This document shows positions 44,101-53,131 of a DNA stretch of 64,000 bases, piece by piece. Position numbers and translations under genes: made by a program. The DNA is from Salibaculum griseiflavum (lineage in GTDB: Bacteria; Pseudomonadota; Alphaproteobacteria; Rhodobacterales; Rhodobacteraceae): the NCBI RefSeq assembly GCF_003129565.1, contig NZ_QETF01000018.1:1-64000 (forward strand), in the 5' to 3' direction. Numbering within the stretch: the first letter of the stretch is position 1; the number at the start of each line of letters is the position of its first letter. Below the pieces are notes generated by a model, which did not search any database, was not told the origin of the DNA, and was given only the letters and a program-made list of their open reading frames with translations.

Positions 44101-46293
44101 ATGGCGCGCAAAGCAATTCCGATCGGCCCCAATATTCTTGCGTTGGTCGAAGATGCACGCATTGACCTTGCTTGTGCAGCGCTTGCCCTTCGGGAGGGCG
44201 AAAACGAACCAGAGTTCAATTTATCAGAAGAAATTCCGAATTCTTCCGATGAAGTGTTGGTCAATGAGTTTCGGCAAGGAATTGTTGATACGTTATCTCA
44301 ATTCGATTTGGACGAACTGCGGCCAATCGAGCAACGCTGTCGGCGGATCCGCGCGCTTGCAGATGGCAAGGGAATTTCATCCCTCACTACGATTGTCGAA
44401 CGGCAGTTCACCGAAGAACAAGTTTTGCAAATTGAAGCCCAACCAGATCCTCTTTGTCGGAGCATCTGGACATTTCTGAATGCTCGCCAGACGTTCGAGG
44501 ATGCGGAGAGCTTTCATTTTGCGCGACAGTTCCGCGACCACGGCAAAATGTACGATGCGTTCGAAGTAGAATTGGAAAAAACGGTTTATCTCGACGCAAA
44601 CGCAATAAATGAAACCGCGCTAGCGTCGAAGATCACGGAGGTCCTTGAACTAAAGACGGCTTGCACCGTCAAAGCGCTCGATCTTCCCGCAACCGAGGCG
44701 CATACCACCTCGATCATGCTCATAGTCCGTCACGGCGGCCCGTTGTCGAGCGTGCATGACCATCGCTACGACGGGCGGCGAGGAACGATCTACTTCCGCC
44801 CGCCCAACGAGGCGACATTGATTTACACGCCTTCGAAAAGGCAGATCGAAATATGCGGCGATAGCCCTGTCGTTCGACAAAAGGTAAGCGACGCTTTTGC
44901 CGAGGTTACGCTTGAACATGACATTTCTCAAAAACCGCTGACCTGGAAGCGCTACAATCTCAGCCGGTTCCGCACATCTCTGACACTTCCGATCCCGACG
45001 ATTGAAGGCGTGGAGATCCAGGTGGCGCGGGTTTTGGAAGTGCAAATCCGTCTGGGCCACTGGAGCCGAAAACTGGCTCTGAAAGTCGCCCTCGATGATG
45101 ACATCCAGGACGTCGCAACGAAGTACCTCGGCCGCGGCAACATCTTCCGGCGAGCGGCCAGTTTCAGCCGGATCGGGATTGCGGTGAAGTACAATCGAGC
45201 GGGCGACACGAAGGAACGATCGCTAAATATCACCGTGTCTGGTGCCAGGAGCTGCAATTTGCAGAGCAACAAGGACCCTGATGAAAGAAGCCTCGGGTTT
45301 GCTTTGCTGCATGAATGGGGGATCCTGAGCGCCTTCCGTCAGATCGATAACGGCGATCTGCGCTCCATGCTCCCGCAGCTGGTCGACCTATACGATCTGG
45401 AGGAAGACGAGGTCAGCGGCGGATATCTGCGTGAAATCGCGCTCGATCCTGATCGGCTGATTGAAGGCGGGCTGCTCGAGCGGCGCGATCGCCAAGATGT
45501 GGTGCTGATTGAAGAGGACGACATAAACGGTGAGGTCGAGATCAAGCCCTCATCGACACCGGGAATGGTCTCGGCAACGGGCCCATTCGGCGAAGACGCA
45601 GGCGAGCGCCCTACGGCCGATCTTGAACGGTATCAAATCAATCGGGAATGGCTTCAAGAAACTGTCCTGAAGCTCATCAGGCCATTGCTGACAAATAAGG
45701 GCGCGCAGGTACTCGATCAGGATCTCGTCCTGATGGGTGACATAGGGATGGATGGTGGTAGCACCCCGGTCTTTTTCGCGCGGCGCTTGGGTGATCCTCA
45801 GATCATCAACAAACTTGATCAACTTCTGCGGGCGCGGAATGCATCTGGCATTGGGATCGTCCTGACATCCAGCAACGAGACACTTACCTGCCTCGGGCCA
45901 AATGTCGTCGTTCCAGTGCTCACGCATCTGTCTGACGATGACGAAGATCTGGTCCTGTCGCGCGAGGCCTTGGCGCAAACCTTCAGCTCAGGGCGGAACC
46001 TTGCAACCGGGGGCAGTTCAGTCGCAGTGCTTAAGGCTGGCACCCAATCCGCATCATTGTGCATTCCTGGAAAAGCCCCGCTCGCCATTCTTGGTGCAAA
46101 TCAGATCCGAATCTTCGAAAAGCTGGTGTTGGCGCATCTTGCCGGCAGTCCAGATGTCAAAACCGCTGACCTCATCGAGGATACTGGCGTCAAGAGCCCA
46201 CAGCAGGCGTTCAAGAAACCGATGTGGGAGAACATTCTTGACGTCTATATCGCCAAGGGTTCGACCCGTGGATATTGGCGTCTTGTCGTCTGA
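44101..46293 (+). CDS. Large protein of unknown function
   Basis: 730 residues from the ATG at 44101 (MARKAIPIGPN), which has AGAGGTGAG upstream. No domain is recognised. No signal peptide or membrane helix is visible. The first 180 codons are visibly richer in A and T. The C-terminal part (about 500-730) contains regularly spaced beta-like stretches (VLMGDIGMDGGSTPVFFARRL, VVVPVLTHLSDDDEDLVLS) and ends with a possible winged helix (DLIEDTGVKSPQQAFKKPMWENILDVYIA). It sits between the recombinase cassette and the phage early genes, downstream of the SOS box. Confidence 0.6.
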   Translation: MARKAIPIGPNILALVEDARIDLACAALALREGENEPEFNLSEEIPNSSDEVLVNEFRQGIVDTLSQFDLDELRPIEQRCRRIRALADGKGISSLTTIVERQFTEEQVLQIEAQPDPLCRSIWTFLNARQTFEDAESFHFARQFRDHGKMYDAFEVELEKTVYLDANAINETALASKITEVLELKTACTVKALDLPATEAHTTSIMLIVRHGGPLSSVHDHRYDGRRGTIYFRPPNEATLIYTPSKRQIEICGDSPVVRQKVSDAFAEVTLEHDISQKPLTWKRYNLSRFRTSLTLPIPTIEGVEIQVARVLEVQIRLGHWSRKLALKVALDDDIQDVATKYLGRGNIFRRAASFSRIGIAVKYNRAGDTKERSLNITVSGARSCNLQSNKDPDERSLGFALLHEWGILSAFRQIDNGDLRSMLPQLVDLYDLEEDEVSGGYLREIALDPDRLIEGGLLERRDRQDVVLIEEDDINGEVEIKPSSTPGMVSATGPFGEDAGERPTADLERYQINREWLQETVLKLIRPLLTNKGAQVLDQDLVLMGDIGMDGGSTPVFFARRLGDPQIINKLDQLLRARNASGIGIVLTSSNETLTCLGPNVVVPVLTHLSDDDEDLVLSREALAQTFSSGRNLATGGSSVAVLKAGTQSASLCIPGKAPLAILGANQIRIFEKLVLAHLAGSPDVKTADLIEDTGVKSPQQAFKKPMWENILDVYIAKGSTRGYWRLVV

Positions 46294-46313
46294 TTTAGCC
46301 CACCTCGAAGGGC

Positions 46314-46358
46314 CGGTCTAACGACCGTCTAAAATAATGCGGGCGACGGTCTAAAAAA
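46314..46358. repeat. Three short CSGTCTAA repeats before the com-like gene
   Basis: CGGTCTAA (46314), CCGTCTAAAA (46325) and CGGTCTAAAAAA (46347) stand in direct orientation. The last also forms CGGT...ACCG. They may be operator copies in the early-gene promoter region. Confidence 0.35.
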
Positions 46359-46402
46359 CCGCTGTCTATTGGAAAGGCTCACTCAGTCAGAGGAGCACTT
46401 CC

Positions 46403-46648
46403 ATGCCGACTCCCTTCCCCTCGCGCCAGACAGCCCAGATCAGCCGGGTCGACGGAGCAAAGTCAAACCCCAACCTTTTGAGCCCTGAATGGCGTTGCAC
46501 GCGTTGTGACAAGCTGCTCGGCGTCTGCCGAGACGGCCGCATGCATCTGCGTTTTGCGCGGGGCCACGAGTATTTCGTGGGCTTTCCGGTTCAGGCCACC
46601 TGTCGCGGCTGCGAGACGCTGAACCAGGCACAATCACCCGCACGCTGA
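46403..46648 (+). CDS. Com-like zinc-finger protein
   Basis: 81 residues with AGGAGC 8 bp before the ATG. Two Cys pairs, EWRCTRCDKLLGVC and ATCRGCETLN, form a four-cysteine zinc knuckle as in phage Mu Com, which binds mRNA to permit translation of the DNA modifier Mom. No mom-like gene was recognised in the window; a DNA methyltransferase gene lies 12 kb on. Confidence 0.75.
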   Translation: MPTPFPSRQTAQISRVDGAKSNPNLLSPEWRCTRCDKLLGVCRDGRMHLRFARGHEYFVGFPVQATCRGCETLNQAQSPAR

Positions 46649-46747
46649 GGCGCGCATCTCACCAATTCCCTGAAATCGCAGAGACGCACGACGTCCTGAC
46701 CTGGCCACGACAAGGCGCTGGACGCCTGGCTGCAAGGCAGGCGTCCA

Positions 46748-47467
46748 ATGTCCATCGCGTGGCACGAGATCCGTGATCACCTCATGTTGTCTTCTTCAAC
46801 TCTCAATTTTCAAAAGAACTTCGAAGCGCTTCGGCACAACAGAGAACCGCTCGCGCAATTCGCTGATCCGGCCGCATTGCTGGATACGCTGCACGTCGGT
46901 GACCGCGCGCCGGATGAAAAAAACCGGTTGCTGGCTGCACTAGTCGGGGCTGCCCAGTCTGGTGGCGCGGTCTCCGATTGTGCCCTGACGCTGATGCTGC
47001 TGGCGCTCTGGCCGGGACTTGATGCTGTTCGGCGCAGATCGATCTGGCGCAGGGTTGGCACCGGTGACGAGGTTGCATCCGAAATCCTTGCACGGGCGTC
47101 CGAGGTCCTTCGGAGTCAGGATCTGCAGCGCGTCAACTGGATCGCGGCAACCACCCTTCGGAACATCGAGCGCGACCTGATCAGAACGCGTCAGCGTGAG
47201 GACAGGCACCAGAGCCTGCGCAGCGATGGCGATCCCGACGAAATCCTGACTGACGGTGAAGCGTCAGCCTCAGCCAGCCCCGCACTGCTTCGCGACGATC
47301 TCGTCCGCATCATCGGAGCGGATGCTGATCTGGTGATCCGTGTGGCCGTGGACGGGTTTTCCCAGGCTGAGGTCGCGATCGAAATGGGGCTGTCCGAGGC
47401 GGCGGCGCGCAAACGCTATCAGCGAGCGACCCGGCGGCTGCGCGATGCACTGCAAGAATTTCGCTGA
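46748..47467 (+). CDS. Sigma-70-like protein with region-4 helix-turn-helix
   Basis: 239 residues. The C-terminal helix-turn-helix (GFSQAEVAIEMGLSEAAARKRYQRATRRLRDAL) is like sigma region 4. A region-2-like helical part precedes it (VNWIAATTLRNIERDLIRTRQRE). The first 75 residues are not recognised. It could steer RNA polymerase to phage late promoters. The gene starts 100 bp after the zinc-finger gene. Confidence 0.7.
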   Translation: MSIAWHEIRDHLMLSSSTLNFQKNFEALRHNREPLAQFADPAALLDTLHVGDRAPDEKNRLLAALVGAAQSGGAVSDCALTLMLLALWPGLDAVRRRSIWRRVGTGDEVASEILARASEVLRSQDLQRVNWIAATTLRNIERDLIRTRQREDRHQSLRSDGDPDEILTDGEASASASPALLRDDLVRIIGADADLVIRVAVDGFSQAEVAIEMGLSEAAARKRYQRATRRLRDALQEFR

Positions 47468-47551
47468 TCGGGTGTCCCGATCCCTGCGGCGCGGTGGCTT
47501 TTTACATTCAGACGCCACCGCCCGCCCCACTCAAACCGAAAGTCGACCCGC

Positions 47552-47824
47552 ATGATCCGCAAAGCCGACCTCTGGTCCGCAGACCTCAAGCGCATCCCCG
47601 GCCTCTACCGCCGCTGGGAGCTGCCGGAAATCCTGAAGAACCAGCGTGCATACCGCATCGAGAATGCCGGTTCCCATCAGGACGGGACGCCACTCGTGGC
47701 GGTCTACGCCGAGGCCGAGGCCGACGCCGATGCGGGCCAGCCGGACGACCTGCACAACGCCTTAATCAAGGGTGCCGAAGCGGCCTCGGTACCCGCTGGG
47801 ACGATGTCGCGGCGGCCTGAGTAG
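47552..47824 (+). CDS. Hypothetical phage protein
   Basis: 90 residues, MIRKADLWSADLKRIPGLYRRWELPEILKN at the start and an acidic Ala/Asp run in the middle. No domain is recognised. It lies in the plus-strand early cluster, 18 bp before the next gene. Confidence 0.6.
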   Translation: MIRKADLWSADLKRIPGLYRRWELPEILKNQRAYRIENAGSHQDGTPLVAVYAEAEADADAGQPDDLHNALIKGAEAASVPAGTMSRRPE

Positions 47825-47841
47825 AGGGGAAAGGAGGAGAC

Positions 47842-48231
47842 ATGTTCATGGAAACCACACCGTTCATCACCGTTCGCGCCAGCCGACCGCTGTCCGAGAT
47901 CGAGTTCTGCGCCTGGGTGGCGCAAGCCGTTCCCGGCGACCGGCTGGAATACCATCGCGGCTTTCTGGTGCTCGACATCTTCCCTGTGTTTTCAGGGCTG
48001 TCGGATGCGGCGCGGGCCGAATTGAGCAGGCTTGGATCGCGGGCCTTCTGGGCCGCCGAGCAGGGCCTCGTGCATCTCGTCCAGGAGCGCGTGGGGCCTG
48101 ACCAGTTCGCCTACATCGCCGTCGCTCGCCCCAAACCCAAAGCCGCCGCCGTCTCGCTGTCCGAGCTGCTGCTCGCCGAACAGGGGCAGCCCGGTCACGC
48201 CACCGGTTCGAGTGGCGGGGCTGCCGCGTGA
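47842..48231 (+). CDS. Hypothetical phage protein
   Basis: 129 residues, preceded by AAGGAGGAG. Compact alpha/beta composition, with a Gly/Ser/Ala-rich C-terminal tail from about residue 115. No family recognised. Its stop overlaps the 48228 region of the next frame. Confidence 0.65.
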   Translation: MFMETTPFITVRASRPLSEIEFCAWVAQAVPGDRLEYHRGFLVLDIFPVFSGLSDAARAELSRLGSRAFWAAEQGLVHLVQERVGPDQFAYIAVARPKPKAAAVSLSELLLAEQGQPGHATGSSGGAAA

Positions 48232-48275
48232 TGCCCGCATTTCAATCCCTTTTCACCGATCATGGAGACCCTTTC

Positions 48276-48764
48276 ATGCCTTTTCCCGCGAACACTCCCA
48301 CGCCTGACGATCTGCCAAGCCTCAGCGTAGCTGAGATCGCGGCCTTGCCGGTCGAGTTACTGGCAATCCTGCAGCGCGAAATCGACGAGCGCTTGAAGCG
48401 CGACAAGGCGGCCAAGACGCGCTTCGATGCTGGCCTCGCTATCCGATACGCCACTCGCGCCGCTGAGGAACGCCAAACCGCAGGTAAAGACACCGGCACC
48501 GTCCGGTTCGACGACGGCGATTTCACCGTGGTCGCCGACCTGCCGAAGCGGGTGGATTGGGACCAGGACCAGCTTGCAGCCATGGTCACGCGGATCCGCG
48601 ATGCTGGGGACGATCCGGCCGAATATGTCGACCTGGCCTACAAGGTGCCGGAGCGCAAATACTCCGCCTGGCCCGAGGCCATCCGTCAGGGCTTCGAGCC
48701 TGCACGCACGGTGCGGCCAGGCACGCTGAAGGTCGAGATCCTCGCGCAGGGGGCTGATCAGTGA
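48276..48764 (+). CDS. Hypothetical phage protein, partner of the Sak4-like ATPase
   Basis: 162 residues from the ATG at 48276 (GGAG upstream); ATG 48228 is an alternative overlapping the previous gene. An N-terminal helical part (SVAEIAALPVELLAILQREIDERLKRDKAAK) is followed by a DRVDWDQDQL-like region and a conserved-looking KYSAWPEAIRQGFEPARTV. The stop overlaps the ATPase GTG start (GTGA). It may be a recombination accessory protein. Confidence 0.6.
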   Translation: MPFPANTPTPDDLPSLSVAEIAALPVELLAILQREIDERLKRDKAAKTRFDAGLAIRYATRAAEERQTAGKDTGTVRFDDGDFTVVADLPKRVDWDQDQLAAMVTRIRDAGDDPAEYVDLAYKVPERKYSAWPEAIRQGFEPARTVRPGTLKVEILAQGADQ

Positions 48765-49636
48765 GCCTCCCCATCATCAGCGCCGACGAACGTCTGGCTG
48801 AGCCGCGCGGCATCAAGGGCTGCATCTTCGGAGGCAGCGGAATTGGCAAAACCTCCCTCCTTTGGACACTCGATGCCGAGCGCACGCTGTTCATGGATCT
48901 CGAAGCGGGCGATCTCGCTATCGAGGGCTGGGCCGGTGACAGCCTTCGGCCGCGCACCTGGACGGAATGCCGGGATTTCGCAGTGTTCATTGGCGGACCC
49001 AACCCGGCGCTGCGCGACGAGCAGCCCTATAGCCCGGCGCATTACGAGGCGGTCTGCGACCGCTTTGGTGATCCTGCAGCACTCGATCGCTACAACACCA
49101 TCTTCGTGGACTCGATCACCGTGGCGGGGCGGCTGTGCTTCGGGTGGTGCAAGGGCCAGCCCGAGGCGCTGTCGGAGAAGACCGGCAAGCCGGATATGCG
49201 TGGCGCTTACGGGCTGCATGGCCGTGAGATGATCGGCTGGCTAACCCATCTGCAGCACACGCGCGCCAAGAACGTCTGGTTCGTCGGGATCCTCGACGAG
49301 AAGCTGGACGACTTCAATCGCAAGGTGTTCCAGCCGCAGATCGACGGCTCAAAGACCGGGCTCGAATTGTCGGGGATCGTCGATGAGGTGATCACCATGG
49401 CGGAGCTGAAGGCCGAGGGCGGCGATCCGTACCGGGCCTTCGTGTGCCAGACGATCAACCCCTGGGGCTTTCCTGCGAAGGATCGGTCCGGCCGCCTGGC
49501 TCAAGTCGAAGAACCCCATCTCGGGCGCCTGATGGCGAAGATCCGGACGCCCGCAGCCCCGGCGATGGATCGCCTGACCTACGCCCCGCCACCTGCCAAT
49601 CCGGCCGGTGCCGACCAATCCCAACCGCAATCCTGA
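48761..49636 (+). CDS. Sak4-like phage ATPase (RecA-type fold)
   Basis: 291 residues, starting at GTG 48761. The P-loop FGGSGIGKTSLL is at about residues 23-34, Walker B-like IFVDSITVAG follows, and the protein has the short single-domain build of Sak4/UvsX-like phage recombinases (annealing or strand-exchange ATPases). The downstream gene is a likely ssDNA-binding partner, an arrangement common in phage recombination modules. Confidence 0.75.
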   Translation: MSLPIISADERLAEPRGIKGCIFGGSGIGKTSLLWTLDAERTLFMDLEAGDLAIEGWAGDSLRPRTWTECRDFAVFIGGPNPALRDEQPYSPAHYEAVCDRFGDPAALDRYNTIFVDSITVAGRLCFGWCKGQPEALSEKTGKPDMRGAYGLHGREMIGWLTHLQHTRAKNVWFVGILDEKLDDFNRKVFQPQIDGSKTGLELSGIVDEVITMAELKAEGGDPYRAFVCQTINPWGFPAKDRSGRLAQVEEPHLGRLMAKIRTPAAPAMDRLTYAPPPANPAGADQSQPQS

Positions 49637-49655
49637 AAATAGAAGGAGGTTCCCC

Positions 49656-50264
49656 ATGGGTTCCTGGAACGACTTCAACGACGCGCAGAGCAACACCAAC
49701 CTCATCCCCAAGGGAACGCTGGCCAAGGTGCGCCTGACCATCCGCCCCGGCGGCTTCGACGACGCCGCGCAGGGCTGGACCGGCGGCTATGCCACGCGTG
49801 GCTCCACCGGCGCGGTCTATCTCAACGGCGAGTTCACTGTGACCGAGGGGCAATATGCGCGCCGCAAGATCTTCACCTTGATCGGCCTTCACAGTCCCAA
49901 GGGCGCGGACTGGGCCAACATGGGTCGCAGCCTGGTGCGCGGCATGCTGAACTCGGCGCGCGGGATTTTCGACAAAGACATGTCGCCCGAGGCGCAAGCA
50001 GCACGGTGCATCGGCGGTTTCGCCGATCTCGACGGCATTGAGTTCGTTGCCCGGATCGACGTCGGGACTGATGCCAGCGGCGAGGACAAGAACGAGATCC
50101 GCAGCGCCGTCACGCCTGATCATCGTGACTATGCGCAGATCATGGGCACGGCGCCTCTTCAGTTCAGCGGCAATGCCACGCAGCAGAATGCCGCCGCCAC
50201 GCCTTCGTCCAACCCGCCAGCAGCCAGCCCCGGTGCCCCTGGGCGGCCGAGCTGGGCGCAGTAA
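49656..50264 (+). CDS. Probable ssDNA-binding protein of the recombination module
   Basis: 202 residues from the ATG at 49656 with a strong AAGGAGGT site. The core (about 1-150) has beta-rich segments (VRLTIRPGG, GAVYLNGEFTV, RRKIFTLIGL). The tail is disordered, rich in Asn, Pro and Ala, ending PGRPSWAQ. Position directly after the Sak4-like gene and this layout suggest single-strand DNA binding. The family assignment is inferred, not recognised by motif. Confidence 0.6.
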   Translation: MGSWNDFNDAQSNTNLIPKGTLAKVRLTIRPGGFDDAAQGWTGGYATRGSTGAVYLNGEFTVTEGQYARRKIFTLIGLHSPKGADWANMGRSLVRGMLNSARGIFDKDMSPEAQAARCIGGFADLDGIEFVARIDVGTDASGEDKNEIRSAVTPDHRDYAQIMGTAPLQFSGNATQQNAAATPSSNPPAASPGAPGRPSWAQ

Positions 50265-50276
50265 GGGGGATCGGTC

Positions 50277-51959
50277 ATGCGCCTGCGCCCCCGCCAGAAA
50301 ACCTTTGTCGAGCGCAGTGTTGCTGCGCTCGCGTCCCGCGGCAACACACTGGGTGTGGCTCCCACCGGGGCGGGCAAGACGGTTATGCTCTCGGCGGTCA
50401 CCGGCGAGATGATCGGCGACGGCGCCAAAGCCGGCGTGTTGGCGCATCGCGACGAGCTGACCGCGCAGAACCGCGCCAAGTTCCAACGCGTGGTGCCAGC
50501 GGTGTCCACCTCGGTGATCGATGCCACCGAGAAGTCCTGGGGCGGCGACGTCACCTTCGCCATGGTGCCGACCCTGGCGCGGGCCTCGAACCTGGCCGAC
50601 ATGCCGCGCCTTGATCTGCTGGTGATCGACGAGGCGCATCATGCGGTGGCGGAGAGCTACCGCCGGATCATCGACCGGGTGCGCGACGCCAATCCTGACG
50701 CCCGAGTGTTCGGGGTGACGGCAACGCCGACGCGGGGCGATCGCAAAGGGCTGCGCGAGGTCTTTGACAATGTCGCCGACCAGGTGCGTTTGGGCGAGTT
50801 GATCGCTTCGGGTCACCTCGTGCCGCCGCGCACCTTCGTGATCGATGTCGGCGTGCAGGAGGAATTGAAATCGGTCCGAAAGACCAGTGCCGATTTCGAC
50901 ATGACCGAGGTGGCGGACATCATGGACCGCGCGCCGGTCACCGATGAGGTGATCCGCCACTGGCGTGAGAAGGCGGCAGACCGGCAAACCGTCGTCTTCT
51001 GCTCCACCGTCGCGCATGCCGAACACGTCACCGATGCGTTCAAGGCGGCTGGTATTTTCGCTGCGCTGATCCACGGCGATCTGTCGTCCGACACCCGCAA
51101 GTCCATGCTGGCCGACTACGCGGCAGGCGACATCCGCGTGATCGTCAATGTCGCCGTGCTCACGGAAGGCTGGGATCACCCACCCACCTCCTGCGTCGTG
51201 CTACTGCGGCCCAGTTCCTACAAATCCACGATGATCCAGATGGTCGGGCGGGGCTTGCGCACCGTCGATCCGGAAGAACACCCCGGCATCGTAAAGACCG
51301 ACTGCGTGGTGCTGGATTTTGGAACGTCGAGCCTGATCCATGGCACGCTGGAGCAGGATGTCGATCTGGATGGCAAGATCGGCACCGCTAATCCGCCGAC
51401 CAAATCTTGCCCGGCGTGCGCAGCGGAGATCCCGCTTGCCGCCACCGAATGCCCGATTTGCGGCGAGGTATTGCTGCAGCATGAGGGCGAAACCGGCGCG
51501 GACTCAGCGCCGCTCTCGGACTTTGTCATGACCGAGATCGACCTGCTGAAACGCTCAAGCTTCGCATGGGTCGATCTCTTCGGCACCGACGATGCGCTGA
51601 TGGCCACTGGCTTTACGGCCTGGGGCGGCATCTTCTGGATGGACGGCGTCTGGTACGCAATCGGCGGGGCCAAGAGCGCGCGGCCACGCTTGCTGGGCGT
51701 CGGCGAACGCGCCGTCTGCCTGGCGCAGGCCGACGACTGGTTGAACACCCACGAGAGCGATGAAAGCTCCTTCAAGACCAAATCGTGGCTGCGTCAGCCA
51801 CCGACGGACAAGCAGCTGAAATACCTGCCACCGGAGTGCCGGCACGATTTCGGCCTGACGCGCTATCGCGCTTCTGCCCTGATGACCTTCGGCTTCAACA
51901 AACGCGCCATCCAGGCCGCCGTGAACGCGGTGGCTGGTCCCGAACGGAGGGCGGCATGA
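50277..51959 (+). CDS. SF2 DEAD/DEAH-box helicase with zinc ribbon
   Basis: 560 residues. Walker A VAPTGAGKTV at 26-35, DEAH box LLVIDEAHHA near 116, motif III TATPTRG, and motif VI MIQMVGRGLRT. A four-cysteine ribbon SCPACAAEIPLAATECPICGE lies near 380. The C-terminal part is phage-specific. It probably remodels DNA during phage replication. Confidence 0.88.
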   Translation: MRLRPRQKTFVERSVAALASRGNTLGVAPTGAGKTVMLSAVTGEMIGDGAKAGVLAHRDELTAQNRAKFQRVVPAVSTSVIDATEKSWGGDVTFAMVPTLARASNLADMPRLDLLVIDEAHHAVAESYRRIIDRVRDANPDARVFGVTATPTRGDRKGLREVFDNVADQVRLGELIASGHLVPPRTFVIDVGVQEELKSVRKTSADFDMTEVADIMDRAPVTDEVIRHWREKAADRQTVVFCSTVAHAEHVTDAFKAAGIFAALIHGDLSSDTRKSMLADYAAGDIRVIVNVAVLTEGWDHPPTSCVVLLRPSSYKSTMIQMVGRGLRTVDPEEHPGIVKTDCVVLDFGTSSLIHGTLEQDVDLDGKIGTANPPTKSCPACAAEIPLAATECPICGEVLLQHEGETGADSAPLSDFVMTEIDLLKRSSFAWVDLFGTDDALMATGFTAWGGIFWMDGVWYAIGGAKSARPRLLGVGERAVCLAQADDWLNTHESDESSFKTKSWLRQPPTDKQLKYLPPECRHDFGLTRYRASALMTFGFNKRAIQAAVNAVAGPERRAA

Positions 51960-51962
51960 CCC

Positions 51963-52373
51963 ATGACATCTTCAACCCCCATAACGGCCAAGGATCGGTG
52001 GCGTCTCTGGCATCCGCGAGGAACGCTCTGTGCTGTCTGCCGACAACCCACGCGTGGTTTTGGCTGGCGCGATCCGCACCGGTCGAAGCGGCCCCGGCCA
52101 TCGTCCTGGTTCTGCTCGATGCCCTGCCAAGGCTACTGGACGCGTTTGGCGCGGGAGCGTTTTGCCATGGTTGATCTGACCGAAGAAGAACGCACTGCCG
52201 TCACCGCCACCATGAAACGCGTCGCACTGCTGATGGACGAGATCGGCTGGCAGACCGCCTTCGCCGATCTCACCGAGGCGCAGGTGCGCGCCCTGATCGA
52301 GGAAGCCGTCGAGGGCTTCCGCGAGGCCATGTCCGACATCGCCAAATCGAACGCGCCGGAGATCCCGTTTTGA
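51963..52373 (+). CDS. DUF6511 phage protein
   Basis: 136 residues from the ATG at 51963. The N-terminal half has two cysteine pairs, TLCAVCRQPTRGFGW and WFCSMPCQGYW, probably binding zinc. The C-terminal half is helical (MVDLTEEERTAVTATMKRVALLMDEIGW). The pattern fits DUF6511. The stop overlaps the next start (TTGA). Confidence 0.75.
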   Translation: MTSSTPITAKDRWRLWHPRGTLCAVCRQPTRGFGWRDPHRSKRPRPSSWFCSMPCQGYWTRLARERFAMVDLTEEERTAVTATMKRVALLMDEIGWQTAFADLTEAQVRALIEEAVEGFREAMSDIAKSNAPEIPF

Positions 52374-53131
52374 CATTGGACTTCAATCACCGCCCGTCCA
52401 CGACGGAACGTATCAACACGCTGGTCGATGCCGCTCTCATCGCTGAGCGGGAGGCTGCGCCGCTCCGGACCTATCTCGGCGCGTCCCGCCTGGGCCACGC
52501 CTGCGAACGCGCGTTGCAGTTCGAATTCGCCGGTGCGCCTAAAGATGAGGGGGCGGACTTCAGCGGGCAGACGCTGCGGATCTTCGCGATTGGTCATCAG
52601 CTCGAGGACCTCGCCATCCGCTGGCTGCGCGCGGCCGGGATCGATCTAGTGACCCAAAGACGCGATGGTGGCCAGTTCGGTTTCTCCGTCGCGGGCGGAC
52701 GTATCCGGGGACATGTCGACGGGATCATCGCTGACGCCCCGGCAGCACTTGGTTTGCACACCCCGGCGCTCTGGGAATGCAAGACCATGAACGCGAAGAA
52801 CTGGCGCGCCTGCGTCAAGGACGGGGTGACTGTCTCCAAACCCGTCTATGGCGCCCAGATCGCGATCTACCAGGCCTACATGGAGCCTTCGCTGCCGGGG
52901 ATTTTGTCCGCACCGGCGCTTTTCACGGCAATCAACAAGGACACGGCCGAGCTTCACCACGAGCTTGTCCCCTTCGATGCCGATCGAGCGCAGCGCATGT
53001 CCGACCGGGCGGTGCGGATCCTGCAGGCTACCGACGCGGGCGAACTGCTGCCCCGCATCGCCACCAGTCGCGACTTCTTCGAATGCCGGTTCTGCGCCCA
53101 CGCCGAGCGGTGTTGGAGCCTCACTGCATGA
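52370..53131 (+). CDS. PD-(D/E)XK nuclease with Cas4-like cysteine set
   Basis: 253 residues from TTG 52370. The nuclease core shows GHQLE (H76, E79), D117 in GHVDG and E136-C-K138 (ECKTMN). Three C-terminal cysteines (C239, C242, C248 in FFECRFCAHAERCW) with C45 upstream mirror the Fe-S cluster ligands of Cas4 and AddB. It is expected to be an exonuclease that prepares single-stranded ends for the recombination proteins encoded nearby. Confidence 0.83.
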   Translation: MTLDFNHRPSTTERINTLVDAALIAEREAAPLRTYLGASRLGHACERALQFEFAGAPKDEGADFSGQTLRIFAIGHQLEDLAIRWLRAAGIDLVTQRRDGGQFGFSVAGGRIRGHVDGIIADAPAALGLHTPALWECKTMNAKNWRACVKDGVTVSKPVYGAQIAIYQAYMEPSLPGILSAPALFTAINKDTAELHHELVPFDADRAQRMSDRAVRILQATDAGELLPRIATSRDFFECRFCAHAERCWSLTA

